The notes: a model not told the origin generated them from the letters alone. A stretch of 64,000 bases of DNA from an uncultured Sunxiuqinia sp. (GCF_947495665.1 NZ_CANLZV010000017.1:36834-100833), one strand, 5' to 3'; counted from the first letter of the stretch, positions 1 to 9,720 are shown. Numbers and translations: made by a program.

Positions 1-860
1 GTTAAAACACGATTCATCAAATGGGGAGCCACTTGAGGCAAAGCATAAACCTTCTCGGGCAAAGGTTCCAACTTGGCTAATTCCAATGTTGTTTCATCCA
101 GTTCCCCGTTTTCATAAAGCAAGTCAAGCAAGCGATTTCGCTTTTGCAACAGCAAGTTGTTTTTCTTTCCCGGATAGATTAACGAAGGGGCATTGGGCAA
201 GACAGCCAACATTGCCGATTCACTCCATGAAAGGTCTGCGGCATTTCGCCCGAAATAGCGCCAGGCAGCAGCATCAAGGCCAACGACATTTCCGCCAAAT
301 GGCGCATTGGAAGCATACAGCTGAAGCAATTCGTCTTTGGAAAAAGAGATTTCTGCTCGTATAGCTAATGATAACTCAATCAGCTTTTGACTCACCGTTC
401 GGGCTTTCCCCTTCCGTGATAAGCGAATCAGCTGCATGGTTATCGTACTTCCTCCGCTAACCACGCGACCATTCCGAATATTTTGGATCAGTGCACGCCC
501 CAACGAAACCGGGTTAAACCCGGGATGGAAGTAAAAATAACGATCTTCAAAGGTTAATAAACAGGTTTTATACTTTTCCGGAACCGCCTCAACGTCAGGG
601 AAACGCCATTGCCCATCTTCGGCAATATGTGCGCCTAAAAGCTCCCCTGTACGACTCTCAATGACCGTGGATGTAGGATCAGAAAACAACGGTGACGGCA
701 AGCTAAACCACCAAACAAGGGACAGCAAAAACAAAAGAAGTAGCACAACAAAAGACTTCTTGTTATTTTTCAAATAGCTCACACAAAGGCGCAAAGACAG
801 CGTATGTTCTTTCTTTCTCACTCCCTCTCTTTGAATAGACTGGATTCCTTTTAAACTCAT
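1..860 (-). CDS. pbpC: Penicillin-binding protein 1C, N-terminal part (cut by window edge)
   Basis: Bifunctional peptidoglycan synthase of the inner membrane; only the first ~286 residues are inside the window. After a basic N-terminus there is one membrane segment (about residues 36-53). The family 51 glycosyltransferase domain follows: EDRYFYFHPG at ~105-114, the GGSTIT motif at ~136-141 and the ELLQLYASNAPFGGNVVG block. The transpeptidase and C-terminal domains lie off the left edge. The start at 860 is 5 bases after the stop of the GxxExxY gene. The N-terminal ~30 residues are partly encoded by a copy of a dispersed repeat (778-800), so this end may have been remodelled. In many bacteria pbpC directly follows an alpha-2-macroglobulin gene; here a small gene sits between them. 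Confidence 0.9.
   Translation of the reverse strand, partial: MSLKGIQSIQREGVRKKEHTLSLRLCVSYLKNNKKSFVVLLLLFLLSLVWWFSLPSPLFSDPTSTVIESRTGELLGAHIAEDGQWRFPDVEAVPEKYKTCLLTFEDRYFYFHPGFNPVSLGRALIQNIRNGRVVSGGSTITMQLIRLSRKGKARTVSQKLIELSLAIRAEISFSKDELLQLYASNAPFGGNVVGLDAAAWRYFGRNAADLSWSESAMLAVLPNAPSLIYPGKKNNLLLQKRNRLLDLLYENGELDETTLELAKLEPLPEKVYALPQVAPHLMNRVL
778..800 (+). repeat. Dispersed repeat copy A (inside pbpC)
   Basis: Copy of a ~23-base element with consensus TCACGCAAAGGCGCAAAGAC. It reads CTCACACAAAGGCGCAAAGA and continues to 800. It lies within the 5' coding part of pbpC, read on the opposite strand. Confidence 0.6.
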
Positions 861-865
861 CACCC

Positions 866-1243
866 CTACAAATTATTCACAACCCGATGAATCCCATCCT
901 TGATCAAAGATTCATTAAAATTGATAAGTAAACCCAACCGACAATTAGTTAACCTTAGATAAGTTAACAATTGTTTATAATGAACAGGAGCTAAAACATC
1001 GATTGATTTAATCTCAATAATGACTTTTCGATTTATCATCAAATCAATCCTAAATCCATGCTCTAACTTTTGTTCTTTCCATATCACTGGTAAAGGCTTC
1101 TGCCGTTCAATTCTCAATCCTCTCTCTTCCAACTCCAAAGCAAGTATTTCTTCATAAACCGACTCAAATAGCCCTGAACCAAGCTGTTTATGGATCAAAA
1201 AGGCCGAATCTACAATAATTCGAGATATTTCATTTTCAGTCAT
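866..1243 (-). CDS. GxxExxY family protein (PD-(D/E)XK nuclease fold)
   Basis: A 125-residue protein of the GxxExxY family, whose biochemical role is not established. The signature is visible as GLFESVY at residues 24-30. A PD-(D/E)XK-like core follows, with D67 in RIDLMI and E77-x-K79 in IEIKS, so a nuclease or nucleic-acid-binding role is a family-level inference. The start ATG at 1243 (MTENEISR) is chosen because family members begin close to this point; the frame stays open to 1306. The gene lies between the alpha-2-macroglobulin gene and pbpC, which are normally adjacent, and is accompanied by several copies of a GCAAAGGCGCAAAGAC-type repeat. This points to insertion as a small mobile or repeat-associated module. 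Confidence 0.85.
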   Translation of the reverse strand: MTENEISRIIVDSAFLIHKQLGSGLFESVYEEILALELEERGLRIERQKPLPVIWKEQKLEHGFRIDLMINRKVIIEIKSIDVLAPVHYKQLLTYLRLTNCRLGLLINFNESLIKDGIHRVVNNL

Positions 1244-1314
1244 CGGTGAGAATTTTATATTGTCTACCCAAATTATTCTTTGAGGATCTGCAAAAACAAA
1301 CAACATTTTACGAG

Positions 1315-1337
1315 TTCACGCCAAGGCGCAAAGACAC
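1315..1337 (+). repeat. Dispersed repeat copy B
   Basis: Begins TTCACGCCAAGGCGCAAAGA. It has the same orientation as copy A and lies about 70 bases upstream of the GxxExxY start, so copies A and B bracket the gene as direct repeats. Confidence 0.7.
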
Positions 1338-1462
1338 AAAATTTATTCTTTCTGAAATGGATGCTATTTTCGCAAACTCATCATTCCCTCCAAGCATTCA
1401 CGTCCCAATAGAGCTTACCTCCAATCAAAGACTCCGTAATATTAAAAAAGCAAACTTCCTTA

Positions 1463-1486
1463 ACATCTTCGCGTCTTTGCGTGAAC
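1463..1486 (-). repeat. Dispersed repeat copy C (inverted)
   Basis: On the minus strand it begins GTTCACGCAAAGACGCGAAG, so it is inverted relative to copies A and B. It lies 40 bases beyond the alpha-2-macroglobulin stop codon. Confidence 0.65.
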
Positions 1487-1506
1487 AAACGAACATATTC
1501 AAAGGA

Positions 1507-1520
1507 CACGCAAAGGCACA
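1507..1520 (+). repeat. Dispersed repeat copy D (partial)
   Basis: CACGCAAAGGCACA is a shortened copy in the orientation of A and B. It ends 5 bases before the stop codon of the alpha-2-macroglobulin gene and probably marks the outer edge of the inserted module. Confidence 0.45.
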
Positions 1521-1524
1521 GTAC

Positions 1525-4500
1525 CTACTTCACCACTTCCACCCAGCGGCCTGGCTGGCGCGCATTGATTCGATTATCATACATCGCCTCGCACTGAACA
1601 GATGGCAAATAGAACTTTCCTTCATACGACGCATTCAGAAGAATCCGGAAGGTCTTTTTCTCATTCGCTTTCAGATCAAAATAAGTCAACACCCGATCAT
1701 CCCGAATATCCTGGTAATTTGAAACATCACTCTTTAACGGACTATCAATATCATTTAAACGATGATTGATAATCTCCCAACCGGATGGGAAAATCGTTGT
1801 CAAAGCCATTTCTTTATAAGCACCACGCTGCCCGGGGTTTTGAACACGAATTACTGCGATGAAATCCGTCCCTTGCGTCAATTTTTCAGGATTTACCTTT
1901 TGGCCTTGCATATCGGTGTAAGCCACTTCCATAAACAGGTTATTCTGAGCCGATGTTGTATCTCCGGTCACCGGAATTCCTTCACTCATCACACGGGCAT
2001 ACATCACCTTGCCGGTCTTATTTTCAACCTCAACCTTTGCTGTTTGATTAGCTTTAAAGGCTACTTCGCCCTGCCAAACCGGAGCATTTGTTGAAATCGT
2101 TTTTGACGACAATCCATTTATTGAAACGCCTGCTTTTAGTGGATTATCGTCCAACTTACCTCCTGCAAACTCGGCTATTGCCAACAAGGAGTAAGCGGTT
2201 GCTTGTGTGCTCATCCAGGAATCAGCCGAAAGCTCTGCTGAAAGTTCGGTCACCAAAGGAAAAGCTTCTTTTTGCTTATTTAGCAATACCAAAGTTTCCA
2301 GGATCATGGCTTTATCCCGAACATCTGACCCAAAGGTGTAGGAAAGTTCGCGGAAGGGCTGAATACGCTTACTCAGGCTGGCAATCATTTTTTCAGCAAC
2401 TTCAGGTTGCCCAGCCAAAGCATAGGCCGCTGCCAAACGCCACTGAGCAATTGCATCAAGGCCTTTCTCTTCGCGCAGGCGGTTCATGGCACCAAAATCA
2501 GGCGACTGCGCTAAAGCCAAAGTATATAAACGATAAGCCTGAACCAGTTCTGATCGCTCATAGGTCCGTTCAGAACGCTGCCAATTACGAACGGCATTTT
2601 TCTGGTAGTTCAACCACTTTTCTTTCAGGCCAAATGGCAGGCTGTATCCGGCCTCTTCAGCTTTCAACATAAAATGCCCTGCATAATTTGTTCCCCACGA
2701 CGACGAGTAACGACTTCCGGGCCAATAGGCAAAGCCACCCTCCGAAGTTAAAAAGCGAGGATATTTATTCAGCGCAGTCCGAATATTAACTTCAATCTCT
2801 TGCTTTTGCTCATCCGAGACTTGAGTAAGTTGATTAAGCAACAACTGCGGAAATACGCCCGAGGTGATTTGCTCAATACATCCATGTGGATAGCGAATCA
2901 GATAATTCAAACGACGACTTAAGTCAATCGGCGGGATTGTTGACAACTCCAGACGGGCCGAGTTGGTTCCTTCCATTCCCGGAGCTGTCACTGCCATTTC
3001 CCATTTTTCTCCAGGTTGAATGACGGTTTCTTCATTATTTACAATGCGAGGGTTGGATGGACGTACTTCAAGTTCAATTTCATAAGAAGCCTTGTGACTC
3101 CCACTTTGAGCTGTAATCCTGACTTTTCCGACACCCGTTTTCTCAGCCACCTTCAGCTTAAATCCAGCAATCTGGTCGCCCACCTCTGAAAATTTCACTT
3201 GCTGCGTTTTTCCATCCAACGAACTTAACAACTCATTCGGCTCAATGCTCACAGTAACATTTTTTACATCCGGCTTCATCGCAAAAACATTCACCGGAAG
3301 CATCACTTCCTCGCCCGGACCAAGCACACGCGGCAAGGTTGCCAGCAACATCAATGGTTTTAAAACCTTAACGGATTTGTCAGCATTTCCATAAGCTCCC
3401 TGATTTCCGGCCACAACCATCACCCGAACAGCCCCCACGTAGTTTGGCATGTTCAACTTGTGCTTATTGGTTTTTCCTTTGTCCAGCGAAAAAGGCCCGA
3501 TGAATGAAACCACCGGCTTAAACCGGTTCACCTTTTTCCGTTTCGAAGCTGTCAGGTTCTCATCACCACCAACGGCAAAGGCCCGTTCCAGGCGCGCACC
3601 GTATGCTCCAATCACATCATCATAAAAATCCCAGGTTCTCACCCCGAGAGCTTCGCGAGCATAAAACGACGGCCACGGGTCAGGCGTATCAAAACGAGTC
3701 AGATCCAACAAGCCTTCATCAACAACGGCCAAGGTATAGGTCATTTTCCGTCCATCTTTCTCCGACACTTTCACCTCATATTCTTCTTCAGGCTCCAGTT
3801 CATCTTTCATCTTAATCTGAGGTGTAAGATGCGTTTTCGGATCTTCAACCAACACTGGAATTACGCCATACAAGCGAATTGGTGCATCGTTTTCGGTTTG
3901 CGCATGCGGTTGTATTAAAGAAACATGCACAAACACATTGGGTGCCATTTCTGCTTTTGCCTCGAAGCTAAAGACCGTATTTTTCTCCTTCGTTTCCACC
4001 CAAAACAAGTCCAGTACATCCGATCCGTTTTCAACGCTTACCAAGGCTTTCCCTTGTTTCCCGGAAGGAATGGTAACCGTAACCTTGTCACCAACCTGGT
4101 AGTTATCTTTATCGGTTTTAAACGACAACATCGTAGCTGCACCCTGCATGCCATCAGCCGCCCAATACCCCCATTTCGAGAAATAGGCAGTAAGACCGGT
4201 ACTGTGTCCACTTTCCGGGTCTTTCACATGAATCAGGTACCGGCCATTATCTTCCCAGTCCGTATATTTTATTTGCAATGGCAAACTGGCCAGTCCGTTC
4301 TTCGTAGCCACTTTAGCCCGCATGATTGGCTTATTGTAGGAGTTGTTTACATACCTGGCCAAGTTGTCTTCGCCTGAGTCCCACCACCAATGCCAATCGA
4401 CCTTATAAACCGTTACTTCCAGACCTTTTCGGTCAATCTTATTTCCTTTTCCATCCACTGTTACCAAATCCAATGGATAGCTTGTATCTGTTTTATACCA

Positions 4501-7083
4501 ATTTGATTCGGATGCCGGCAGTTTCACCCCAACAAAAGAAGCGTATGGCGCATAAGGTACCGTTTGCACATCAATGCTAAAGTCTCCGGTTTCTTCATAA
4601 ACCCGTGTTGAAAAATGGGCATTCAGCATTCCCGGAGCCGAGCTTATTTTAGGTAGTTTGAAGTTGACATCTGCATTCCCTTTTTCATCCACCTTGCCAT
4701 TAAACACCTCCTGTTCTTCAGCATAGAAGTCTTTGGCTGGGTCGTCAAATACATAGTTAAACAAGTCTTTGAATGCTGTTTTTGACTTGGAAAAGCTTAA
4801 TGAAACCTGGGCTTTCAGATTCTTTGCTATACCTCCGTGCAACCAGGCTGTTTTTAGTTGTCCTTCGGCATTCCCCTGATCAATTGACAATGGGTCAGTA
4901 TCAAACTTCAAGTCAATTTTTAATCGATTGGGTTTTACCGTTTCCACTTTAATTCGCTTACTGAAAGACTGTCCCCCAACTTTCAACATGGCTGTCCAGT
5001 TTCCTGTTGGAGCTTCGGCATCGGTTTCGCTTGTAAAACAATAAAAACCATTCATCCCCTGGCTTTGAACCTGGCGGCTCACTACTTGTCCTTTGGGATT
5101 AATCAACTCAAAGATGACCGGGTGACCATCCGGTAAGTTGTTTTGTTTATCCTCTAAAAGGAAGGTCAGAAAAATCTTGTCTCCCGGCCGCCACACACCA
5201 CGTTCGCCATAGACATACCCTTTAATTCCTTTTTGAACAACACTCCCGCTTACATCAAAATTACTGAGCGACAAGGAAGAGCCATCATCCAAACGTAGGT
5301 AAGCAAACTGGCCATTCTTTTCGGCCACCAGCAAAAAGGGTTTATGCTTCAACTCAACCATCGCCATCCCATCAGCCGTTGTTGAAACAGTTTCCATCAA
5401 TTGCTTTTGAAAGCTATAAACCTTGAGCGTCACACCAGCCTCCGGCTCCGCTGTCACCAAATTGGTCACCACAAAACGCATGCGCTGATTTGTTCCTCCT
5501 TTAGCAATTACAGCTAAATTCGTCGCAAACAAATTGCGGGCAACAAAGCGGTCCGAATTATAATACGAAATATGATCCGGGTTTTCGCGCTCACGCCACT
5601 GAAAACCGTCAGGGTAATAATAGTCGGAATACCATCCCGGACGATCCCATTCGTCCATTTCATTCTTCAACTCCTGATCAGCCATTAGTTTCTCTGCCGA
5701 CGAAACCATCTTTTTATCCGGCAATTGTTCTTGTCCGTACAGCGAATAATCTTTATTAAATCGTAACTGCACACGATAAATGGCACCTGGCTCCACTTGA
5801 ATCAGTTTTGTCAGGTCAACCCGGTAGGTATTCCATCGCTTCAACTCAGCAAAAGAAGCCACATCCAAATCAAGCTTGTCTTGATAAACCAAGCGCCCAA
5901 CCTGCTTAAGATTCGAACTCTGATCGTAGTTATTACTCTGAAAAAATTGGTGAACATTATTGGTGAAAATCTTGATAATCCGCAAATCAACCGATCGCAG
6001 GTTAACTGCTTCAAAAGGGAAAACCAATTCTCCGGAAGAAGGGACAATCGCTCCTTTTCCCACAAGGCGAACGGCAGGCTTTAGATCCTCGAAGCGCACC
6101 TCCAAAGTCGTTGACTCTTTCAGTTTGAAGTTGAGTGCATTTCGAATTCCACTGGAAATATACACCTCATGATCTCCTGCCAGTCGCGATGGCAAATATA
6201 CCTTTAGCTCATTGTTATCCAATTGATAGCGCAAATCATCAAGTTGATCGATCGTTACCAGTCCAGTCAGGTTTTGTCCTGGCAACAAAGGATCGGAAAA
6301 GCGCACCAACAAGTACTGTTCAGGTTGTTGAACAACACGCACATCAACCACTTTAAAAACATCCAACGCTGGCAATTCGACTTCTTCACTCCCCTGTTTC
6401 TCATCGCCAATCGCTTTACCATCCCATTCCACCTGAATCTCCTGGGTCTCCTCCGTTCGTTTCAAGCTATCTACCCGAAAAGTATGCTCCTTTCCATTTG
6501 CATTGTGAATCCAATTCAAGCTTAGTTGACGATTGTCTTTACTCACCTTCACAAGCGATTCCACTTGCTTGTCCTCGGCACAGTCAGCCGTGTATACAAC
6601 TCCCGACAAATACTGCATTTCCAGCGATTGACTATCATACGCTTTTACGGCCAAATTATTCAGGTTGAAAGACTGCTTGATGGTCTTTACCACGAACTTC
6701 ATGGTTTTGTATTCAGTAGGCACCTCCAGCACTTTAGCTAAAGCCACATGCACCTCATAACCGGTGTCCGATTTCATTTTTTCCTCAGGTATAAAAGCCA
6801 GGGTATTTCCATCAACCCACTGCACCTTTCCTTTCACTTTAGGCGAAAGGCTGATGAGCTCAGCAGCTGCTTCCTCGCCCGGCTGTCCCGGATGCAGAGG
6901 ATCCTGGCTAAATTCAACCAAGATTGGTGATTTGCACGAAATTACACCACTGGTGTAACTGCTTACAAACTGCGTAAAACCACTGTCGACAGCAGCACTT
7001 GGCTTTGACTTTTGATCGCCACAAGCCGCAACGACAAAACTTAAAACGAAAAAAATAAAAGGAAGGCGAGTATAACTCTTCAT
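1525..7083 (-). CDS. Alpha-2-macroglobulin family lipoprotein (YfhM-like)
   Basis: A 1852-residue lipoprotein. It starts MKSYTRLPFIFF and has a lipobox ending AAC at residue 21, so it is probably anchored in an envelope membrane. Bacterial alpha-2-macroglobulins trap attacking proteases: bait-region cleavage exposes a thioester that bonds covalently to the protease. The thioester motif is intact as CIEQ, with Cys at residue 1402, followed by the helical thioester domain and a C-terminal receptor-like beta domain. MG-type beta domains fill the first ~1000 residues. The start at 7083 is preferred over an upstream in-frame start at 7158 because it gives a proper signal peptide. pbpC lies downstream, the known pairing for defence plus cell-wall repair, but is separated from it by the GxxExxY module. 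Confidence 0.93.
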   Translation of the reverse strand: MKSYTRLPFIFFVLSFVVAACGDQKSKPSAAVDSGFTQFVSSYTSGVISCKSPILVEFSQDPLHPGQPGEEAAAELISLSPKVKGKVQWVDGNTLAFIPEEKMKSDTGYEVHVALAKVLEVPTEYKTMKFVVKTIKQSFNLNNLAVKAYDSQSLEMQYLSGVVYTADCAEDKQVESLVKVSKDNRQLSLNWIHNANGKEHTFRVDSLKRTEETQEIQVEWDGKAIGDEKQGSEEVELPALDVFKVVDVRVVQQPEQYLLVRFSDPLLPGQNLTGLVTIDQLDDLRYQLDNNELKVYLPSRLAGDHEVYISSGIRNALNFKLKESTTLEVRFEDLKPAVRLVGKGAIVPSSGELVFPFEAVNLRSVDLRIIKIFTNNVHQFFQSNNYDQSSNLKQVGRLVYQDKLDLDVASFAELKRWNTYRVDLTKLIQVEPGAIYRVQLRFNKDYSLYGQEQLPDKKMVSSAEKLMADQELKNEMDEWDRPGWYSDYYYPDGFQWRERENPDHISYYNSDRFVARNLFATNLAVIAKGGTNQRMRFVVTNLVTAEPEAGVTLKVYSFQKQLMETVSTTADGMAMVELKHKPFLLVAEKNGQFAYLRLDDGSSLSLSNFDVSGSVVQKGIKGYVYGERGVWRPGDKIFLTFLLEDKQNNLPDGHPVIFELINPKGQVVSRQVQSQGMNGFYCFTSETDAEAPTGNWTAMLKVGGQSFSKRIKVETVKPNRLKIDLKFDTDPLSIDQGNAEGQLKTAWLHGGIAKNLKAQVSLSFSKSKTAFKDLFNYVFDDPAKDFYAEEQEVFNGKVDEKGNADVNFKLPKISSAPGMLNAHFSTRVYEETGDFSIDVQTVPYAPYASFVGVKLPASESNWYKTDTSYPLDLVTVDGKGNKIDRKGLEVTVYKVDWHWWWDSGEDNLARYVNNSYNKPIMRAKVATKNGLASLPLQIKYTDWEDNGRYLIHVKDPESGHSTGLTAYFSKWGYWAADGMQGAATMLSFKTDKDNYQVGDKVTVTIPSGKQGKALVSVENGSDVLDLFWVETKEKNTVFSFEAKAEMAPNVFVHVSLIQPHAQTENDAPIRLYGVIPVLVEDPKTHLTPQIKMKDELEPEEEYEVKVSEKDGRKMTYTLAVVDEGLLDLTRFDTPDPWPSFYAREALGVRTWDFYDDVIGAYGARLERAFAVGGDENLTASKRKKVNRFKPVVSFIGPFSLDKGKTNKHKLNMPNYVGAVRVMVVAGNQGAYGNADKSVKVLKPLMLLATLPRVLGPGEEVMLPVNVFAMKPDVKNVTVSIEPNELLSSLDGKTQQVKFSEVGDQIAGFKLKVAEKTGVGKVRITAQSGSHKASYEIELEVRPSNPRIVNNEETVIQPGEKWEMAVTAPGMEGTNSARLELSTIPPIDLSRRLNYLIRYPHGCIEQITSGVFPQLLLNQLTQVSDEQKQEIEVNIRTALNKYPRFLTSEGGFAYWPGSRYSSSWGTNYAGHFMLKAEEAGYSLPFGLKEKWLNYQKNAVRNWQRSERTYERSELVQAYRLYTLALAQSPDFGAMNRLREEKGLDAIAQWRLAAAYALAGQPEVAEKMIASLSKRIQPFRELSYTFGSDVRDKAMILETLVLLNKQKEAFPLVTELSAELSADSWMSTQATAYSLLAIAEFAGGKLDDNPLKAGVSINGLSSKTISTNAPVWQGEVAFKANQTAKVEVENKTGKVMYARVMSEGIPVTGDTTSAQNNLFMEVAYTDMQGQKVNPEKLTQGTDFIAVIRVQNPGQRGAYKEMALTTIFPSGWEIINHRLNDIDSPLKSDVSNYQDIRDDRVLTYFDLKANEKKTFRILLNASYEGKFYLPSVQCEAMYDNRINARQPGRWVEVVK

Positions 7084-7226
7084 CGTAAATAATTTGGTTA
7101 GCTTGATTTTTAAAAAAGCAATGACTAAAATAAGAGTATTAACTATAATGAACAGCAATTGTTGTCAGGATTGCTTCAAATTAGTCAAAAGTTACTTTAT
7201 TTTAATTTTCGAAAAACTGGAGCCTG

Positions 7227-8765
7227 TTAGCTTCCCCAATTCTCCCGATCCAAACTCCGGTATTGAATGGCTTCTGAAATATGGTGTGCACCAACGGGTT
7301 TTGAATCATCCAGATCGGCAATGGTGCGCGCCACACGCAGAATACGATCATAAGCACGGGCAGAAAGCCCCAACTTCTCCATCGCATTTTTCAGCAACGA
7401 ATTGCTAGCTTCATCCAGCTCCACATAGTCGCGAATTTGCCGGGATGACATTTGAGCATTACAAAATACGCCCTCCACTTCCTGGTAGCGCGCAGATTGA
7501 ATCTCACGGGCATGAATCACCCGCTCCCGAATTGTTTCGCTACTTTCCGTCTCATCCAATTCGGATAATTTTTTGAAAGGAACGGGAACCACTTCCAAAT
7601 GAATATCAATCCGATCCAACAACGGACCAGATATTTTATTGAGGTATTTCGGCACCATTCCCGGTGCACACACGCACTCCTTGGTCGGATGATTGTAATA
7701 CCCACAAGGACACGGATTCATGGAGGCCACCAACATCAAACTGGCTGGATAGTCCACTGAAAACTTTGCCCGGGAAATAGTTATTCGCCGATCTTCAAGC
7801 GGCTGTCGCATCACCTCCAAAACAGTCCGTTTAAACTCCGGCAACTCATCTAAAAACAACACGCCATTGTGTGCCAAACTGATTTCGCCAGGCTGTGGAT
7901 AGGTTCCACCCCCTACCAACGCTACATCAGATATGGTGTGGTGCGGACTACGAAATGGACGCTCGGTCATCAGCGAAGTATCCCGGTCAATCTTTCCCAC
8001 AACCGAATGAATTTTGGTGGTTTCCAAAGCCTCATGCAAGGTAAAAGGAGGCAAGATTGTTGGAATCCGCTTGGCTAACATTGTTTTCCCCGCACCTGGA
8101 GGTCCAATCATGATCACATTGTGTCCGCCCGCCGCAGATATTTCCAAGGCACGTTTTACATTCTCCTGGCCTTTCACATCCGAAAAATTCAAATCGGTAT
8201 CATTAAGTTTCTGATAAAATTCTTCTCGCGTGTTGACAACTATTTGCTCCAGTTCTCCTTCATTGTTGAAAAAATCGACAACCTGCATCAAGTTCTCCAC
8301 ACCATAAACCTTCAGCTGATCTACCACAGCAGCCTCTCGGGCATTTTCTTTGGGAAGAATAAACCCTTCAAAACCTTCTTCGCGTGCCTTAATCGCAATG
8401 GGCAAAGCTCCTTTTATGGGCTGAAGCGTTCCATCCAACGACAACTCTCCCATCAACAGGTAACGCTCAAGCTTTTCCGAGACCAACTGCTCTGAAGCCG
8501 CCAGAACGGCAATAGCCAACGGAAGATCGTAAGCTGACCCTTCCTTTCGAATGTCAGCCGGTGCCATATTGATCACGATTTTTTTGCGCGGCCATTTAAA
8601 GTTATTCAACCGTAAAGCCGATTCAATACGCTGCTGACTTTCTTTAACGGCGCTATCGGGCAGTCCTACCAGAAAAAACTTAATTCCCTGTGATACATCG
8701 GTTTCAATGGTGATGGTCGTCGCATCTATTCCATGAACCGCGGCAGCAAAAGTTTTGATCATCAT
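7227..8765 (-). CDS. YifB/ComM family Mg-chelatase-like AAA+ ATPase
   Basis: A 512-residue AAA+ protein of the YifB/ComM family. ComM acts as a helicase that promotes branch migration during natural transformation; the role in non-competent bacteria is uncertain. The N-terminal Lon-like domain (KTFAAAVHGIDATTI onwards, residues ~3-170) is followed by the Walker A motif GPPGAGKT, Walker B GVLFLDELPEF and a Mg-chelatase C-terminal region with a CPCG/C cluster. The start at 8765 is chosen because the family begins just before the KTFAAAVHG block; the frame is open back to 8849 without similarity. It is divergent from the channel gene at 8885. Confidence 0.93.
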   Translation of the reverse strand: MMIKTFAAAVHGIDATTITIETDVSQGIKFFLVGLPDSAVKESQQRIESALRLNNFKWPRKKIVINMAPADIRKEGSAYDLPLAIAVLAASEQLVSEKLERYLLMGELSLDGTLQPIKGALPIAIKAREEGFEGFILPKENAREAAVVDQLKVYGVENLMQVVDFFNNEGELEQIVVNTREEFYQKLNDTDLNFSDVKGQENVKRALEISAAGGHNVIMIGPPGAGKTMLAKRIPTILPPFTLHEALETTKIHSVVGKIDRDTSLMTERPFRSPHHTISDVALVGGGTYPQPGEISLAHNGVLFLDELPEFKRTVLEVMRQPLEDRRITISRAKFSVDYPASLMLVASMNPCPCGYYNHPTKECVCAPGMVPKYLNKISGPLLDRIDIHLEVVPVPFKKLSELDETESSETIRERVIHAREIQSARYQEVEGVFCNAQMSSRQIRDYVELDEASNSLLKNAMEKLGLSARAYDRILRVARTIADLDDSKPVGAHHISEAIQYRSLDRENWGS

Positions 8766-8854
8766 AGAAGTGGATTTAGGAAATATCGATACAAAACATA
8801 AATTTACAAGGACTAAGTGTGAATTGCAAGTTTTATTCCTAGCCGGCATTTTCC

Positions 8855-8862
8855 TATCTTTA
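8855..8862 (+). promoter_or_regulatory. Candidate -7 box for the ion channel gene
   Basis: TATCTTTA, one mismatch from the Bacteroidota -7 element TAnnTTTG, 22 bases before the ATG at 8885. The -33 element is not clear. Confidence 0.35.
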
Positions 8863-8884
8863 AACGCTATTCAAGCTCAAAAAC

Positions 8885-9682
8885 ATGACGTTAAAACAAA
8901 AAGTATACGAGGTAATTTTTGAAGCCGACACCCCAAAAGGAAAACTCTTTGATGTCGTTTTATTGGTGGTTATCCTTTTAAGCATCGCACTGGTCATGCT
9001 TGAGAGTGTTCCTTCCATCAATGCCGATCACCGGGAAGCTTTGCGGCTCATGGAATGGATCATTACGATCCTTTTTTCAGCCGAATACCTGCTTCGTATC
9101 CTGGTCGTTCAGCGTCCCTCAAAATACATCTTCAGCTTTTATGGCATCATCGATTTTCTGGCCGTTCTCCCGTCTTACCTCACCTTGTTCTTTGTCGGAA
9201 GCCAAAGTTTAGTCGTCATCCGGGCCATTCGGCTTATTCGGGTTTTTCGGATTCTGAAGCTTAACCGCTACACCGCCGCTGGGAACAACCTAAGGCGAGC
9301 CCTCGCCCAAAGCCGCGAAAAAATATTTGTATTCCTGTTTTTCGTGCTCAACATCATTGTGATTGTTGGCACCCTAATGTACCTGATTGAAGGACCAGAA
9401 AATGGTTTTATCAGCATTCCTACGAGTATTTACTGGACCATTGTAACCATGACCACTGTAGGTTATGGCGACATCTCACCCCAAACTCCTACCGGACAAA
9501 TGTTGGCCAGCGCCTTAATGATCGCGGGTTATGCCATTATTGCAGTTCCTACCGGAATTGTCACAGCAGAGATGGTACGCTCCTCATCAAAATCAAACAC
9601 CCAAGTCTGTTCGCACTGCTTGCACGATCAACATGAGAACGATGCTATTTTCTGCAAAAAGTGCGGAAAACAACTCAATTAG
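8885..9682 (+). CDS. Voltage-gated-type potassium channel with C-terminal zinc ribbon
   Basis: A 265-residue six-transmembrane ion channel. The S4 voltage-sensor segment has regularly spaced arginines (IRAIRLIRVFRILKLNR, about residues 111-127). The pore carries the potassium selectivity filter TVGYGD at residues 191-196, followed by S6. The C-terminal tail has two CxxC pairs (CSHC...CKKC, ~240-262), a rubredoxin/zinc-ribbon-like knuckle that probably binds zinc in the cytoplasm. K+ selectivity follows from the filter. Gating by voltage or by metal/redox through the ribbon is inference. It is transcribed alone and divergent from yifB. Confidence 0.92.
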   Translation: MTLKQKVYEVIFEADTPKGKLFDVVLLVVILLSIALVMLESVPSINADHREALRLMEWIITILFSAEYLLRILVVQRPSKYIFSFYGIIDFLAVLPSYLTLFFVGSQSLVVIRAIRLIRVFRILKLNRYTAAGNNLRRALAQSREKIFVFLFFVLNIIVIVGTLMYLIEGPENGFISIPTSIYWTIVTMTTVGYGDISPQTPTGQMLASALMIAGYAIIAVPTGIVTAEMVRSSSKSNTQVCSHCLHDQHENDAIFCKKCGKQLN

Positions 9683-9697
9683 GGCATTTTTAGCTCC

Positions 9698-9720
9698 ACT
9701 CCGTAAGTCAGGAGTTTTCT
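9698..9720 (+). terminator. Weak candidate terminator after the channel gene
   Basis: Five-base stem ACTCC/GGAGT (9698-9702 with 9711-9715) followed by TTTTCTTACTTTTT. The stem is short, so this is tentative. Confidence 0.35.

Noticed and set aside
1525..1722. Plus-strand frames over the 3' end of the alpha-2-macroglobulin gene and the repeat region
   Set aside because: They are shadows of the minus-strand gene and of the repeats, with no family features.
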